The translations under genes and the position numbers were made by a program. A stretch of 64,000 nucleotides of DNA from Pyrrhosoma nymphula (lineage: Eukaryota > Arthropoda > Insecta > Odonata > Coenagrionidae), in assembly GCA_963573305.1 (NCBI GenBank), contig OY754335.1:11695501-11759500 (forward strand), in the 5' to 3' direction. Numbering within the stretch: position 1 is the stretch's first letter; each line of letters opens with the position of its first letter. Positions 47,340 to 59,693 of this stretch are shown piece after piece. The notes under the pieces were generated by a model that was not told where the DNA came from, searched no databases, and saw nothing but the letters and a program-made list of their open reading frames with translations.

Positions 47340-47590
47340 TAGAGCATGGTAGGGCGTGGGTTGCAGCACTGGTTTCCCATGCAGAGGGTCCAAGATCGAA
47401 TCATGGTGTTGTTGATGGGTAAAGCTACCAGACCACAATTTAGCGTCCCATCCAATGCACTGTAGCAACCGAATCTATAAAAGATGGACAAGCAATATAA
47501 GAACCTTGTTCATCCATGGAGGATACTAGTGTCTCTCCGTTGTTGAGGCCGCAAATTACCCATATCAGGTCCGAATTGCCGAAAACCAAA
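47340..47590. repeat. SINE-like repeat with tRNA-like head
   Basis: TAGGGCGTGGGTTGCAGCAC (about 47350) and GGTCCAAGATCGAATCATGG (47389-47408) resemble A- and B-box regions on the plus strand. GACCACAATTTAGCGTCCCA (47432-47451) is the inverse of a core, GATGGGACGTTAAAATGTGG, seen on the minus strand at 48283-48302. No target duplication was found. Confidence 0.45.
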
Positions 47591-48229
47591 TCTTTATACT
47601 TTGATTATACTTACATTAACCTTCTAATTCCATTTTACTGAATTATAATCGGTCAATTGAACGAATGTTTACAATTTTGCAAAGTTGTCAACGGCTTCTT
47701 GTTTTGCGCGTGGACAGCTGCTCCTAGAGCGAAGGTCACTTTTGACATGAACTTCGTGAGTACAGGTTAAACGCTTCTCATATTTACGACGTTACCTTCC
47801 ACCGCTACAGCTACTGGTTCACCCAACCCAGTACTTCAAATTCCCAAGATAGAAACTTTATTTTTTTAATTTTGACCAGATTTTCGGCACTGTTCGATGG
47901 TCGAATTATTTCACGAAGACTGCTCTCCTCTTAGCACTCAAATAGAGTTCGCGATTCCAATGAATAGTATCAGTTATTGCCTGGATTATATAATGATCAT
48001 TGAAGAAGAAATTTCGGCGTATAAGATAAACATAAATTGAAGGGATTTCAGGGTGATGATCAGACCGAAATATGCAATTTTATGCGTATTTCGGACTGTA
48101 TGTTTTTGAGGTTTACTACGCTATCTGCTTAAGAAGGCGGCCTACAACTGAGGTGACATGCATCAATAAGGACAGGTGGATTGGTTGGCAAAGGGGGGTA
48201 TTATTCGGGCAATGGAGGCAAGGGTGGAG
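47591..48229. other. Unannotated stretch
   Basis: No recognisable features; short frames only. Confidence 0.45.
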
Positions 48230-48430
48230 AGAAAGCCGTTGCCGCCATTAGTCTACCAAGAGGTGCGCCAAGGGGTCCACATTTTAACGTCCCATCTGAC
48301 GGTCGGATTACCGCACATTAAGTGCTCTCCACGGTGTATCCAATAAGGGATTGGGATTTTGCCGAGAAAACGTCGCCACTGCCGGAATTCAAACTCAGAA
48401 CCTCGGTATAGGAAGCCAATATTGTAGAAT
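48230..48430 (-). repeat. SINE-like repeat, minus strand
   Basis: Minus-strand reading gives TTGGCTTCCTATACCGAGG, GGTTCTGAGTTTGAATTCCG (degenerate B-box), GTTTTCTCGGCAAAATCCCA and GATGGGACGTTAAAATGTGG. This order of tRNA-like head followed by a GGGACGTTAAA core is typical of some arthropod SINEs, as I recall them. The ends are undefined. Confidence 0.5.
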
Positions 48431-49357
48431 GCTTTTTACGGATTTAGTATTGAAAGTGGAGTTTTTTTTATACATGCTGAGAGTATATTCAAAGCATCAT
48501 CGGTATACAGTCAAACAAGTTTAGATTTTTCCAACATTTAGCGACAAAGAAATGCGCTTGCCCGTTTTTTAGTGAGTAAGAATGCTTTTCCGCTTCTTCT
48601 CACCGTTTATTCAGTATGAGCGGCATAGTTAATTTTCTTAACTGTGGACTGTCTTGCCTCTGTTAATTTCTCTTGTCGTCCCTTGGTGCACTTTCTTATT
48701 GTGTCCACGCCATCATTTCACCTCTGTATCTCATACAGCCATTTCCTCCTGTTTTGAAGTTTTCCGTAATATGCCTTCCTCTTCTTCCCCGGAGAGCATT
48801 CCCTCACTTCTCTTCAGCAACATTGAATTATGAAATACCAAAATCCGTAAATTAAAATCTCCTTTTAAAGGTTAAAGTTTGCTGATAAAAATTGCAATAG
48901 GTAATGATCCTAAATCTAATAGGAAACTTTAGTTAGGGTGGCTAATTCCCTTCGGGATAGAGAATAACTTACCTATGCTGCCGATTAGCATGAGTGCACC
49001 TCTATATGCATACACGCTTAATGTACGTGAAAGCAGATATTCACCCCGTCCGTGTTATAAAGGTGAATAAGCCAAGATACCTGCATAGAACAGACCTCGT
49101 GAATGTATAGTAAACTAAGTTCAATTATGAAATGGACTTCATTGGATTAAAAAATTGTAAAGCTAGTAATGATGGCACGCTAATGAAATGATGAATATCG
49201 GAAGCCAATTTTCTTTAGTCATAGGCTACTGAGTCACTGATACTGAATTTCACCAAGGTGCTTTAGACTAATGGAGGACTGGACGCGTGGGGCAGTATCA
49301 GGAAACCACAAGTCTTCTACCTGTGGGTCCCTTGATCAGTAGTGGCACAGTAAGAGC
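48431..49357. other. Unannotated stretch
   Basis: Nothing recognisable on either strand. Confidence 0.45.
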
Positions 49358-49795
49358 TTAAGGTAGTTTGAGCGAAAAATCACTTCACCTAGAATTTGGT
49401 GAATTTGGCCTCATTTTAAAGAAAAAACTCTCCTCTTTCCATTTATATCAAAATATAAACCCCATGCCGAACTACTTTTAGAGCAATTTGCCTAAAAATA
49501 AGAGCTGTTTTACATGGGATAGATTATGGCAGTGCACTCCAGAGGGAGAATATTGTAGGAAATAGGAACTTATAGCACCTAGATTTCGTCAAAAAACTAA
49601 CGGTGTGTAGATTATATATTTTATCAACTATTTATAAAAAATAATCTATTACTCACCACAGTAATTTTTAAAGAATCGCAAAAAACCTGCTGTTTTGAAG
49701 GGTTTTCAGCCGTACGGCGGGAAAAAAAGAGTCAAGTTAGAGACTTACGTAGCTTTATTTGTTTCATTACTGAGAATTTTGGTCATATATAACTA

Positions 49796-51090
49796 TACGA
49801 GGGCAAGGTGAAAAGTTCTCGGCCTTACACAGAGATTGCGTTAGTACCAATGAAATTTTGTTTTTCTTATGTTCGTACACGTTTCCCAACAATGTATTTC
49901 AAATTTCAACTTGAGCTACCACATAGTATTGTTGACACGACTTTTCGAAATAGTCGTGTTGTGTGTGTTTCGTTCAAATGGATAAACTGGAGTATCGTGC
50001 TGTCATAAAACTATACATTTTGGACGGTTTATCGCCAACGGATATTCATAAAAAGTTGGTGAAAGTTTATGAGTCTGCTCCTTCATTTTCGACAGTTAAG
50101 GAATGGGTGGCAGCATTTTAACGTGGCCGAACCTCTCTTGAAGATGAACCATGTGAAGGACGTCCCCAAACTGTAACCACAAATGAAAACATCGAGAAAG
50201 TGCACAATATGATATTGGAAGATCGGCGATTAAAGGTGTATGAAATAGCTGAAGACATAGGCATATCAGAGGAAAGAGTAACGAACATTTTTCATGAAGA
50301 ATGAAATATGAAAAAGCTTCGTGCATGTTGAGTGCCGCATTTGTTAAATGCTGACCGAAAGCAAGTGCGTAAACAAATTTCTCAACAATTTTTGTACCGT
50401 TTTCAAAAGAATCGAACTGATTTTGTGCTCTACTTTGTTACTGTCAATGAGACATAGATCCACCACTACACGCCAGAAACTAAATAGCCATCGAAGCAGT
50501 GGATGGAAGCCGGCAGACCTACCCCAAATAAGGTGAAGTCGATTTTATCCGCCGGAAAGGTGATGGCCAGTGTCTTCTGGAATGCAAAAGGAATTTTCTT
50601 ATTGATTACCTTACAAATGGTATAACAATAAATGGCGAACACTACGAAAGTCATCTGGAACAACTGGATGAGAAAATACGTGAGATGGGGCCTGGATTGC
50701 AAAAGAAGAAAATCATCTTTCAACAGGACAATGCACCTGCCCACAAAGTTGCTTTGGCAATGGGAAAACTGGGGGATTTGAAGTACAAATTATTGGAAAA
50801 TTCATCCTATTCACCAAATTTGGCACTCTCTGACTTCCACCTATTCCCACATTTAAAATAATTGTGATTGGAAAACGTTTTGAGTCCAATGAAGATGCTA
50901 TGGCAGCCGCAGATGGTTATTTTGCAGACCTACCAGAATCGCACTTCCGTCACGGAATCTAATCATTTGAAAAACGTTGGACAAGGTGAATTGACATAAA
51001 GGGGGACTACTTAGAAAAATAAATGCATTTTTGACATAAAAATTACAGTCTTTCATTGCCAGGCCGAGAACTTTTCACCCCACCCTCGTA
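49796..51090 (+). mobile_element. mariner transposon (DD34D), inactive
   Basis: The element 49798-51088 (1291 bp) is flanked by TA duplications at 49796-49797 and 51089-51090. The TIRs share CGAGGG, a variable stretch of three bases, then GGTGAAAAGTTCTCGGCC. Length and target are as expected for mariner. It has inserted into a TTAA MITE and is therefore younger than that insertion. Its own decay shows it has not moved recently. Confidence 0.97.
49978..51022 (+). pseudogene. mariner transposase pseudogene
   Basis: ATG 49978 begins MDKLEYRAVIKLYILDG with the expected N-terminal helix-turn-helix region. The remnant ends YLEK-stop at 51020-51022, close to the usual length of about 345 residues. 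In-frame stops occur at 50119, 50302, 50329 and 50455. Frameshifts lie between 50458 and 50727 and again after 50834. The first catalytic Asp (residue 157) is Asn at 50446-50448, a CpG to CpA change. The second (in DNAPAH, 50727) and third (in SDFHLF, 50832) are kept and are 34 residues apart. Transposition activity is impossible from this copy. Confidence 0.97.
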
Positions 51091-51212
51091 TCTTGGCGCC
51101 ATTAATATTAAAATATTTATTTCATGATTCTTACAGACGCTGAAATAAAAAAATAAAATTCGAATATGGTCTCCATTATGACTAGGGATCTATGCCGCTC
51201 AAACCACCTTAA

Positions 51213-54200
51213 ATGAATGCGCATTCGCATGTTTTTTATAAAATATATCAGTGTATTGTGGTTCCATGGTAGGTCATGGGAAACTACGAAGTGAACGAAT
51301 TTTTTCATTTTGCAGCACAAACTACGCATCCCATGACGCTGAATTTTGAAGTACTTTCGTAATCCAATATTCAGGGTCAAAATTTCACTAGTGCACGGTG
51401 CAGTTTCCTCACACTCACAACCTAAACGACAACTTAAGGAATTTGCCCACGCTATATTTTTATTTATCAACTAACATCGGTTATGTAATTGCTCTGAGCT
51501 CTTTTCGGTATATGATCTCCCATGTGTTCGATATTTAAAAAAAGTATATTTACATCGGCGTTGCATTCAATGTTTGGTAATTTTCTCATAATGATGTTAT
51601 AATAGGGAATTCTCCTGATACTGCGTTCGCCTGTAGAGCTTAATTTTCTGTAGTTTACATCCAGAACAAAACGGTTTGGTTAAAAAATTGAAATCATGCT
51701 ACTGTGTGTTGCTCATTAAATAATCCAGTTTCAACTCTTACTCCGCGTCGACGAGTATTGCAATATTGAGTGGTATCGGCATATTTATATGCTATTTTCT
51801 CCCTAACAATTCTTAATTCTTCACATCCACGTTTTCAATGTGTTCTCAGCATATTATTCGGGTATGTTATTTCTTCTCTCCTTTTAGTAAAAAAAATTAC
51901 AATGAGCCGATTTGCTTCAGAAAGTGCCTGTTTACCATTTATTGTCAACCTTTGGCAATTGACGCATGTCAAACTTGATTTTATCCGGTCAAATCTTCAT
52001 TGTTTACTTCTTTTTACTCCAGATAGTACGTTTTGCCATTGAAATTGTACTATTACTATCAAGAAATGCGCATCAGATCATCCTGCCATTTGTACATCAC
52101 TATCTGTGCGTTTTCCTGTTCCTCTTTCTTATGAGTGAGCATGCATAAGAGTGTATATCGTGTGCAGGTTTTAATGAAATCTTTATCTTATTTATATTCT
52201 CAGGGACTTTGATTTTCAAGATTATTTCCCATGAATAAAAGAATAATTTACTTAATGAATTCTCCACACCATTAATTCATAGCCATTTTCAATTAATTAT
52301 CTACGAAACCAATCTAATCGTATAATGGACGAATTCATCTAAATATTTTTTTTAATACGTGAAATACGTTTTCAACAATTTTATTTTTATTTCATAATTT
52401 TAAGTAATCCTATTCTCAGTTTATATAAACATAAAATATTTCAGTTTGATTCGAATTGAATTAATATTTTTTTGTAGATGCGAAGACGTTTAAGCTTCGC
52501 AGTAAGATCGGCACGTTGACGGAGTTTACCTGAGGATTTATTTCTCTTCATTTCGCCTGGAAACGGGAAAAGACCTTTCAGGAGTGAAGCGTAAAAGTAA
52601 TCCTTAATCTCCATTCATCCCGCGGAATTCTGGAATTGCGTGGGCCAAGTTAATTTCTGAGGCGTGGGGAGAATCCTCGGAGGAATATCTTGGGCCGATG
52701 CGACGTGCGTTGGTTTTAAACAATTAATTTTCTCCAGCATGAAAGTGTAGCAGCAGGTACTGAGCATCTCGCAATTGAAATGTTCACGCTTATAAAAAAG
52801 GGTAATTGAAACGACTCTTGAAAGTTTTTAATAACTTTTAAGGCTTGCCCAATTACTAATTTAAAAAATGTGCTATCCTAATTGGTAGGTATACTTTTTG
52901 TACTAAGCAAAGTCCTTTTTAACTTTTTAAGTATTTTCTGCTAAACCTACCGTCCTCATTTACTAGTCTCATGTCATAATGTAGCGAACGATCAGCTCTA
53001 TAGGCTGGGCTTTGATATATCACTAGATTAGCGTAACTAATGCTGGAAAAGTTGCTGAAAGTTGTTGAAAAGGAATGCTGGAAACAATACCTAGTTTTGT
53101 TTGCTCCCTCATAAAAACTTTTTTGCATGATTTGACCATCGCCTCAGTACATAATTATTTTAGAGTAACACCTATAATCATTCTTACCGTCATTTCATGA
53201 ATGATGATATTATATTTCCAGCTTAATATATGATATCACGAAATAGGTCTTTGCACGACATTGACTCATTTTTCAGCGTTTCATTTTGATTTGTTTGGCC
53301 AAGAGGTTAACGTCTTCTCATTCACATTGACTATTGAGAATAAAGCTACGTAGAATTATGTTTAATTTCATATTTAATTCTCTAAGTTTTAATAGTTATG
53401 CTATATGAATGATCATTTTTCTTTACATCCATTGGAACTTAAATGAGTCCAAATCAGCATTGATTAAAAATAATGCCATTAGTGGTACTAGCCGTTTAAT
53501 ATTTTAGGTGTGAGGCAGTATTTCACCAAAACATCTTTTTAACCAAAATATCTTTTTAAAAATATAAATATGGTGCCTACCATTCGTGGAAATTATTAGA
53601 CAAAGTTGATTAAATTTACTAGAGGGACAAGAAAGGTCTGGGAAACGTAACTTGAAGACATTAACATGAAGAATAGAAGAGGAGAAAACCATTAGGAGCA
53701 CTGTCAAGATGACAAAGACCTGATGCATTGGTTACACTTTGAGACACAACTAATTGGCAAGGAAAATAAGAGAATAAAAAGGTTCATGAGGAAGACTAAC
53801 TAACTAAGACTAACTCACTAAGCAAACTAAAACATACTAGACGTTTAATTCAAATCGTCTCACACACATTTTGGCCATACCCTAAAACTCATAGTTGAAC
53901 GTATATATTTAACCATGATCATATATATTCTCTGAGGGTTTAAAACAAGCGATTTATGACAATTATTTGTGTCATCGTTCTTGCAGAAATGCAGGCGACT
54001 ATAATTGGATGCAAAGAACCTTATTCGCACATAAATTCGTTGAAGATCGACATAACTCTGCCATTATAACGACGTCTGTCTTTTTAAGTTATTTCTGCCA
54101 GGTTTAATTATTGATTTTTTTTCCTCCCGGGAGTATGGTGATTCTACTTCAACCAAGGAAATTAGAGGCCTTAGTTGTGGGAAAGAACGAAAGTCTTATT

Positions 54201-55405
54201 CTTAGTCGTATTCTTATCTGTTTCTCACGATGGTATTACTTCTTGGTGTTAAATATGGCGATGAATACAATTTCTTTCAGGAAGGTAGCATACAGAGGAA
54301 ATTGTTCATAATTATGATATCTAAAATTAACAAGTCCTTTGAGTTCCCATTTGACAGGCTTTAATAGTAAATGGAGACCATTTTGCTATCATGCTGTGTT
54401 GATCGCCTTTTAGGAAAAATATATGAAAAACAATTGAAATGGAGTGGAGAATCCTTGAAAAATATACGTTATCCATCATTAAATCATGGCTAATGTAAAT
54501 CATTTATCGAACTCAAGCCGGAGATACAGACCTAGATTGTTGAATTTATATATTAGGTTCCTCTTTATAATTAACTGTAATGACGTCAGAATTTTATATA
54601 CCAGCTAAAATTTAGCTCCTTGATAAAGTTTGAACTTTCTCTTGTTTAACTTTTAGTGATGCCTAAAGTATTAAATCCCTTCATTATTTCGCAACATTCC
54701 TCATTTTTATTTAAGAAAAAAACCTGCTTACACGCTTACCTGAGCTATCATGCCATTGAGTCTGGATTATGCCCAACGGTAGACATTTTGTTCTGTGCTA
54801 TCCCTGAATTTTGTTGTACGCTCAATTAAAAGTTACGCAATTGAAAGAAAGGTATAAAAGCCTTACATAAGACATGGCTGTAATAAATGAAAGTTAATAG
54901 TGTTATAATAACTCTCACTTTTTTAAATCGCATTTTCACTTATCTGCTGTAGGTAGTAATGTTTGCTCTAAAAGGTTATTCGCTAATTCTTATGAAAAGG
55001 AATTTGTTACAGTATCTACTGCTAAAATTTGTTTCAATTAATTTCTCTGATCACTCTTCAAACATTTTGCTTAAGAAGTTTCTTACCTCTTAGTTTACGC
55101 CGATGTTTGCCTTGCTTCTTATCTTTCTTTATACTTAAGTATGGTATTTTGCCAAAGTATAGAACATTTGCGACTTTAAAATATTAGCTTTATGAGAAGA
55201 TGTTTTTACGATGCTTCGCGCTATTTTGGTCTCGCCATAAGCGGTGCTGATCATCATCCCACTCTGGACCAACGGCGTGTGCTACTAGCATCGAAAATGA
55301 TGATTCAGATTTCGGTCATAATGACCGGCGCTGCACAAACAGATGGAGACTAATTTGGTCATAATTACAAAAGTGGCAGGGGACGTAAGATTTAGCGAAT
55401 GTTAT
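51213..55405. other. 4.2-kb stretch with nothing recognisable
   Basis: AT-rich with scattered frames under 120 codons. A small perfect hairpin (TGCGAAG ... CTTCGCA) lies near 52478-52500. I found no TIR pair, retroelement motif or RNA gene. Confidence 0.4.
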
Positions 55406-55897
55406 TCAGTTTGACGTCTTACAGTGGGCACAGCTTTGGGTGCTTGGCTGGAAGATCTTGTTAGGTTCATATCCGAGAGGAATCGGCTGAACAAAATCGT
55501 ATAATTTCATGCGTACCAATTTGCTTCTAGCATATGGTCCTTTCCCTAAGTACAGGGTCCATTTAATACCAAAGGAATAGATGGAATCGTAAGGCACGAT
55601 AGCAGAGGAAAATATTGAGTCCATTATGTTCATCGCAGTACTTAGCGCCCCGCACCAGCGGAAAGCTTGGTGACAAGGAGTGTGGAGCAAGCATATGTCT
55701 TCCGGAAGAGGAATAGAAGTTCTCCTCCTGCTGCAGGCCTCTGCAGGAAGAACCGTGGGTCCCTTTCTCTCATCATCCCCGTATGCTTTTATCTCCTTGG
55801 TGTCATTGTGTCTTGGTGTATTGGCGTCATTGTGAACATTTACTTCAACCGCGAGTCCAATGCATTGGCGTTTACGAAGGTGTTTACGATAGCGTGA
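55406..55897. other. Pair of unrecognised converging ORFs of moderate GC
   Basis: The minus frame 55406-55690 (94 residues; it includes LYLGKGPYARSKLVRMK and ends near SCAHC) and the plus frame 55667-55897 (76 residues) converge. The plus frame has a 24-residue hydrophobic run, LSLIIPVCFYLLGVIVSWCI, preceded by a basic stretch, as in a single-pass membrane protein. Neither matches a family I know. The moderately GC-rich composition differs from the flanks, so an exon is possible. Confidence 0.2.
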
Positions 55898-57800
55898 GGA
55901 CGTAAATTATGAACGTCAGTCGTCAACTTCGAAGTTCAGTCAGTCCCAAAACACGATCTTAGATCGTGGTCCCAACTTTCAAATTCGCGGTTCACGCTTG
56001 ACCCCAGCTGCGCTGCGCATGCGTATTATGTAACTTGAATTTATTAATTTGTTTTTAGCCTTGTTTTCTAGAGTTTCTTCTGATTCCGCGGCTATTACGC
56101 CATTCATAAACAACTGAAATCTGCTATTATAATAGTGATCAAAGCAGCGTAATTATTTCCGTTCATAATGATTTTTGTACGTATATAGAAACTCAAGAAA
56201 ATAAGTGTATCGTCTTTATGTTTACATTCCTAGCGTTGGTTGTTTACATGAGGTTCTGCTGCCGAAGATAAATGACGATTGCCGGCGCAACTTCTGGCTA
56301 GCAGCTGATCGTAAACAGAAATCGTGAAGGTGAATCCAATTCAATCAAGTTTAACGTTTCAAGTTGACGCCTGTTGCTAACTAGGCGCAAACGAATACCA
56401 CCAATTTTAGCGATGACGATAAGTTAGTCAATTGGATGTATAGAATGGATCATTTGCGTAAATTTTATCATACATAACAGTGGCGTTCGTCAAAGAACCG
56501 TCTCGGAACCTCGGTGATTCATGTAAATCCGTGGCTACCGTAATTAAGTTTTTAAAATATTTGCATTTTTCCGGACGTTGATGGACAAATTCCACGCGAT
56601 AGCCATGTTTTGTGGATAATGTTTTCACAGCTGGAAACAGGCATAACTATCTTGCCTCTAAACGTCATCTAATCTCTTCTTAACGTATGACATGGCCCAG
56701 CCAGCCATATTCTTGTCTTTTGGTTGAAATAGAAATAAATGTTAGTTTTGGCGCAGGATAGTTCCGAGACGGACTCTCTAGCCCTCTTCATGAGCCACGC
56801 TCGTGTAGCTGTTCACCAGTCCATCAAATCATGACCTTCGGTCTCTCATTCGCTCATGGTAATATCATTACGTGCCTCTCATGACTCTTCGCGCTGTAAT
56901 TAGAGAGACGCCCCCTTCAAAACGTTGACCACTCGACCACCGCTGCGTGGGAAGTCTCGGTAGTAAAATGTTACACCTGGCGGAGCTAATTCCCAGAGGA
57001 GGAGGGTTGACGCAGGCAAGGGATAACGTGCAAATCCATGGCGTAAGTGGGCGGAAAGAATTGTGGACGATTTTCGCCTCTCGACCGAAAATGTTGCGTC
57101 CTCTCGTCGAGATGTTCAACTCCCGCCTCTCCCTCCCCACCACTCTGGTTGCCACATCGAGTCCTCTCCAGTGGCTGGACTGTATGTGGGTTTCCAAAAG
57201 GTTTAATTACTTCCCTCATACTTCCGAAACTTGGTTTCGCAGGAGACCGGTTAGCTGAAGATCAAACGGACTGCGAAATTGAGAAGCGCGGAAGTACCTA
57301 CGCGGAAAGGAAAAGCAGGAAGGGTGTTCGATATAGAGAACGTAATGCGATCATCTTGTAGACTTGTCCCTGACACAAGACGTATTGTAATATTAATGGC
57401 AATAAGGCTAATCCCGACCCCGATATTCACAACGTACGATACTTAGGGTATTTTTTACCGGTGATATCGTGTCATTTTGTTATTGTAAATTCTATTACAC
57501 CGTAACTGATCATCCTTGCTTTCTGATGGAAATGTTAATCAATCAGCGATTTCTCTAATGAGTTTTTTTCCCACAGTGAGCGTAGTTGAACATTTAGCCG
57601 AAATATACACATAGCCTTGGATATAGCCAATTATGCCCTAACTGGTGGATCAATTTTAAATTTTTTAGAATTTCACAAGGCCAAGGAATTTGCTTCTTAG
57701 GGCGTTATTTAATCTTGCAAAATTTCATTGCTCAAAATTTCTTGCGCGATTGAATGTTGAAAATTTCCCGGAAGTCAGGGGGAATTTACAAACTTCCTTC
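55898..57800. other. Unannotated stretch with a GC-richer patch at 56870-57360
   Basis: The patch has opposing frames of about 100 codons (56868-57197 minus; 56947-57258 plus), none recognised. The rest is AT-rich. Confidence 0.4.
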
Positions 57801-57810
57801 GATAGAAATT

Positions 57811-58053
57811 CACACTCAGTGATTCAAGCCGAAGGTTGGTTTTGGATAGTTGAGGGTAGAGCTCACCCCGGACTAAGCCACAGACGTGTGTGAATTTCAC
57901 ACATTCAGGGTAGGGTGGGCAGTTCCTTTCCCTGGGCCACTTCGCACTCCGAGGATTTTTTTTTGTTCGGGGGCGTCCATAGGCTTCACCCGGATTTGAA
58001 CCCGGGACCCTTCGATGAGTTGCCAAGCACTCTACCCACTAGCCCACCCCTAA
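57811..58053 (-). mobile_element. tRNA-derived SINE, complete copy with 10-bp target duplication
   Basis: Minus-strand partner of 3853-4097. On that strand it has the A-box-like TGGGCTAGTGGGTAGAG, the B-box GGTTCAAATCC, the same body, and the tail CCAACCTTCGGCTTGAATCA. GATAGAAATT flanks it at 57801-57810 and 58054-58063. Overall similarity to the first copy is high, with small indels (for example a longer A run). Confidence 0.93.
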
Positions 58054-58389
58054 GATAGAAATTGTACTTGTTTATAAAAAATAACTAACCGGATAGGAAA
58101 TGTAGGGATAATGTTAATGAAAATAAGTGATAATATAATAAATTAATCAGTTTTTGAAAATGTTTATTAGTCGTGTATAGATGCCTTCCGCAAAGTCTCA
58201 TAAAGTTTCATAAATTCGACGCGTAATCAACCTGTATAACATCAGGCCTTTACATTTGTGTTGCACAAAATTTGATTCCAATTACAGTAACTATAGTTTT
58301 AAGATGGCTATTTTATTCATTTGACCGTCTGTACGAGGTGTCAGAAGTTCCCTTTTTATGTAAATACGTTCTTTTGGTCCTCACTTACT

Positions 58390-58440
58390 AAGTTTTTTAA
58401 CCCGAAGTTTGGTTTTGGTGGGTGAGAGTAGACCTCTTTT
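58390..58440 (-). mobile_element. SINE 3'-end fragment
   Basis: AACCCGAAGTTTGGTTTTGG followed by TGGGTGAGAGTAGA is the inverse of the SINE tail region (compare 4040-4080). The head and body are absent. Confidence 0.6.
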
Positions 58441-59074
58441 GATCCATTTCTTAATGGTTTATTTCTCAATGGCATGGGCAGTACCTTAGATTATAGTAGA
58501 GAATAGAACACGCAATGAGACAAGATAGCACAGGAGAATACTGGACCCAAATTCAAATGCTCAATCGGCCATATAGTGCAGTAGAAATAGTTGAAAAAAC
58601 ACCTTGAGGTGGAACCAATTGTAACAAAAATGATTCTTGTTGTAAATGGTAGGTAACACGATCCTTATTAACATACTAAAAATATACATCCGTACTGTCG
58701 CGCAAATGCGTTTTTATTGGCCGCCATCTTGAAAAAAGAATCGAAAAAAATTAAAAACTCGTAAAAAATTATGTGTGGTATCAAAAAACAGAAAATATCA
58801 TGCTGGAAAAGAATATCGTATTGGTTTTTAAAAATAAAAGGAAATAACAAAATGGTGGCCGAAAAACTAAAAGCTTTTACAGTATTGAAAAAAATATTTT
58901 TATTATTTTCAACAAACATTTTAAAAATCTATATTTAGCTTTAACTTTGCTCGCAATTTAAAAATAATTAATCTCTGGCCATCCTTGTATCAGATAAATC
59001 AGTACGTTATTCACTACCAATACGTGAAACACTGATCAGCAAACAAACTCATTGTACATATTACTTCACTGCAT

Positions 59075-59496
59075 TTAGACTGGCTCAAACTCAATGTTGC
59101 ACGTTGACTCGTTGAATCCAGAACGACTTTTAGTGCATTTCATGAGCGTTTGCTCACTGTACATATCGGTCCAAACACCAGACCACTTCCTGTCCTTTCT
59201 TCGTACAGTATAATAGCCTTTATTCAGCACTTTGTAGAGTTCTGGATTCGTTGTTTTTAGTTCCCGCATTTGTTGAAGGTGTATTCTTGTGCATTTTGCA
59301 TAATTACTAGGACCTGCACTCGCAAAAAAGGTAGCATATACTCAACCACCTGTAAGTGCATTTCAAAATATCCTGATCGCTCAGCCGAAATAATGTTTTT
59401 ACAGTATCCACCATGTTCAGATACAGCAGCCAGAGTTTCGCAGTACGATTCCAACACTTCCTCGTAGCGTTCTCGAGCTGATCGAAGGATTATCAA
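59075..59496 (-). pseudogene. Transposon-borne protein relic, family unassigned
   Basis: Two minus-strand frames join with a frameshift near 59280-59330. The first (59496 downward) reads AERSGYFEMHLQVVEYMLPF, and the second reads YAKCTRIHLQQMRELKTTNP, then LYKVLNKGYYTVRRKDRKWS followed by GVWTDMYSEQTLMK. The last part resembles the widespread metazoan family with an x-W-x-G-x-W-x-D-M-x-x-E-x motif near the end of a long protein, known to me only as unnamed predicted proteins. The role in transposition is inferred from its position between the TIRs. A further relic (59526-59747, minus) may be its upstream part. Confidence 0.6.
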
Positions 59497-59597
59497 CTTG
59501 CAAAGTTTTCAGTTTTCTATCACTTTTAATTTTGATAGGATTGACGTAATTTTGATAGGAATACGTCGACATTCGGCATGCTTTTTAACCGCAACCA

Positions 59598-59693
59598 GCA
59601 GGCAAATCGTGATTGAAAATCAACCAGTACCATCCATCCAGAAAATTCACCAGGCACCAGCTGGCAAATCGTGATTGAAATGTGATTGAAATG
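59598..59693. repeat. Local tandem duplication, period 62 bp
   Basis: GGCAAATCGTGATTGAAA occurs at 59601 and 59663, followed by a partial third GTGATTGAAA. It lies inside the long-TIR transposon and would disrupt the upstream part of its protein. Confidence 0.75.

Larger units (their letters stand above)
49358..51212. mobile_element. MITE family A, copy interrupted by a mariner
   Basis: The outer element 49362-51208 is flanked by TTAA (49358-49361 and 51209-51212). Its ends are GGTAGTTTGAGCG and CGCTCAAACCACC. Removing the 1291-bp mariner and one TA leaves 554 bp that aligns with the 555-bp copy at 37608-38162 in reverse orientation. The insertion point corresponds to a TATATA stretch in the intact copy, near 37726. 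Confidence 0.95.
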
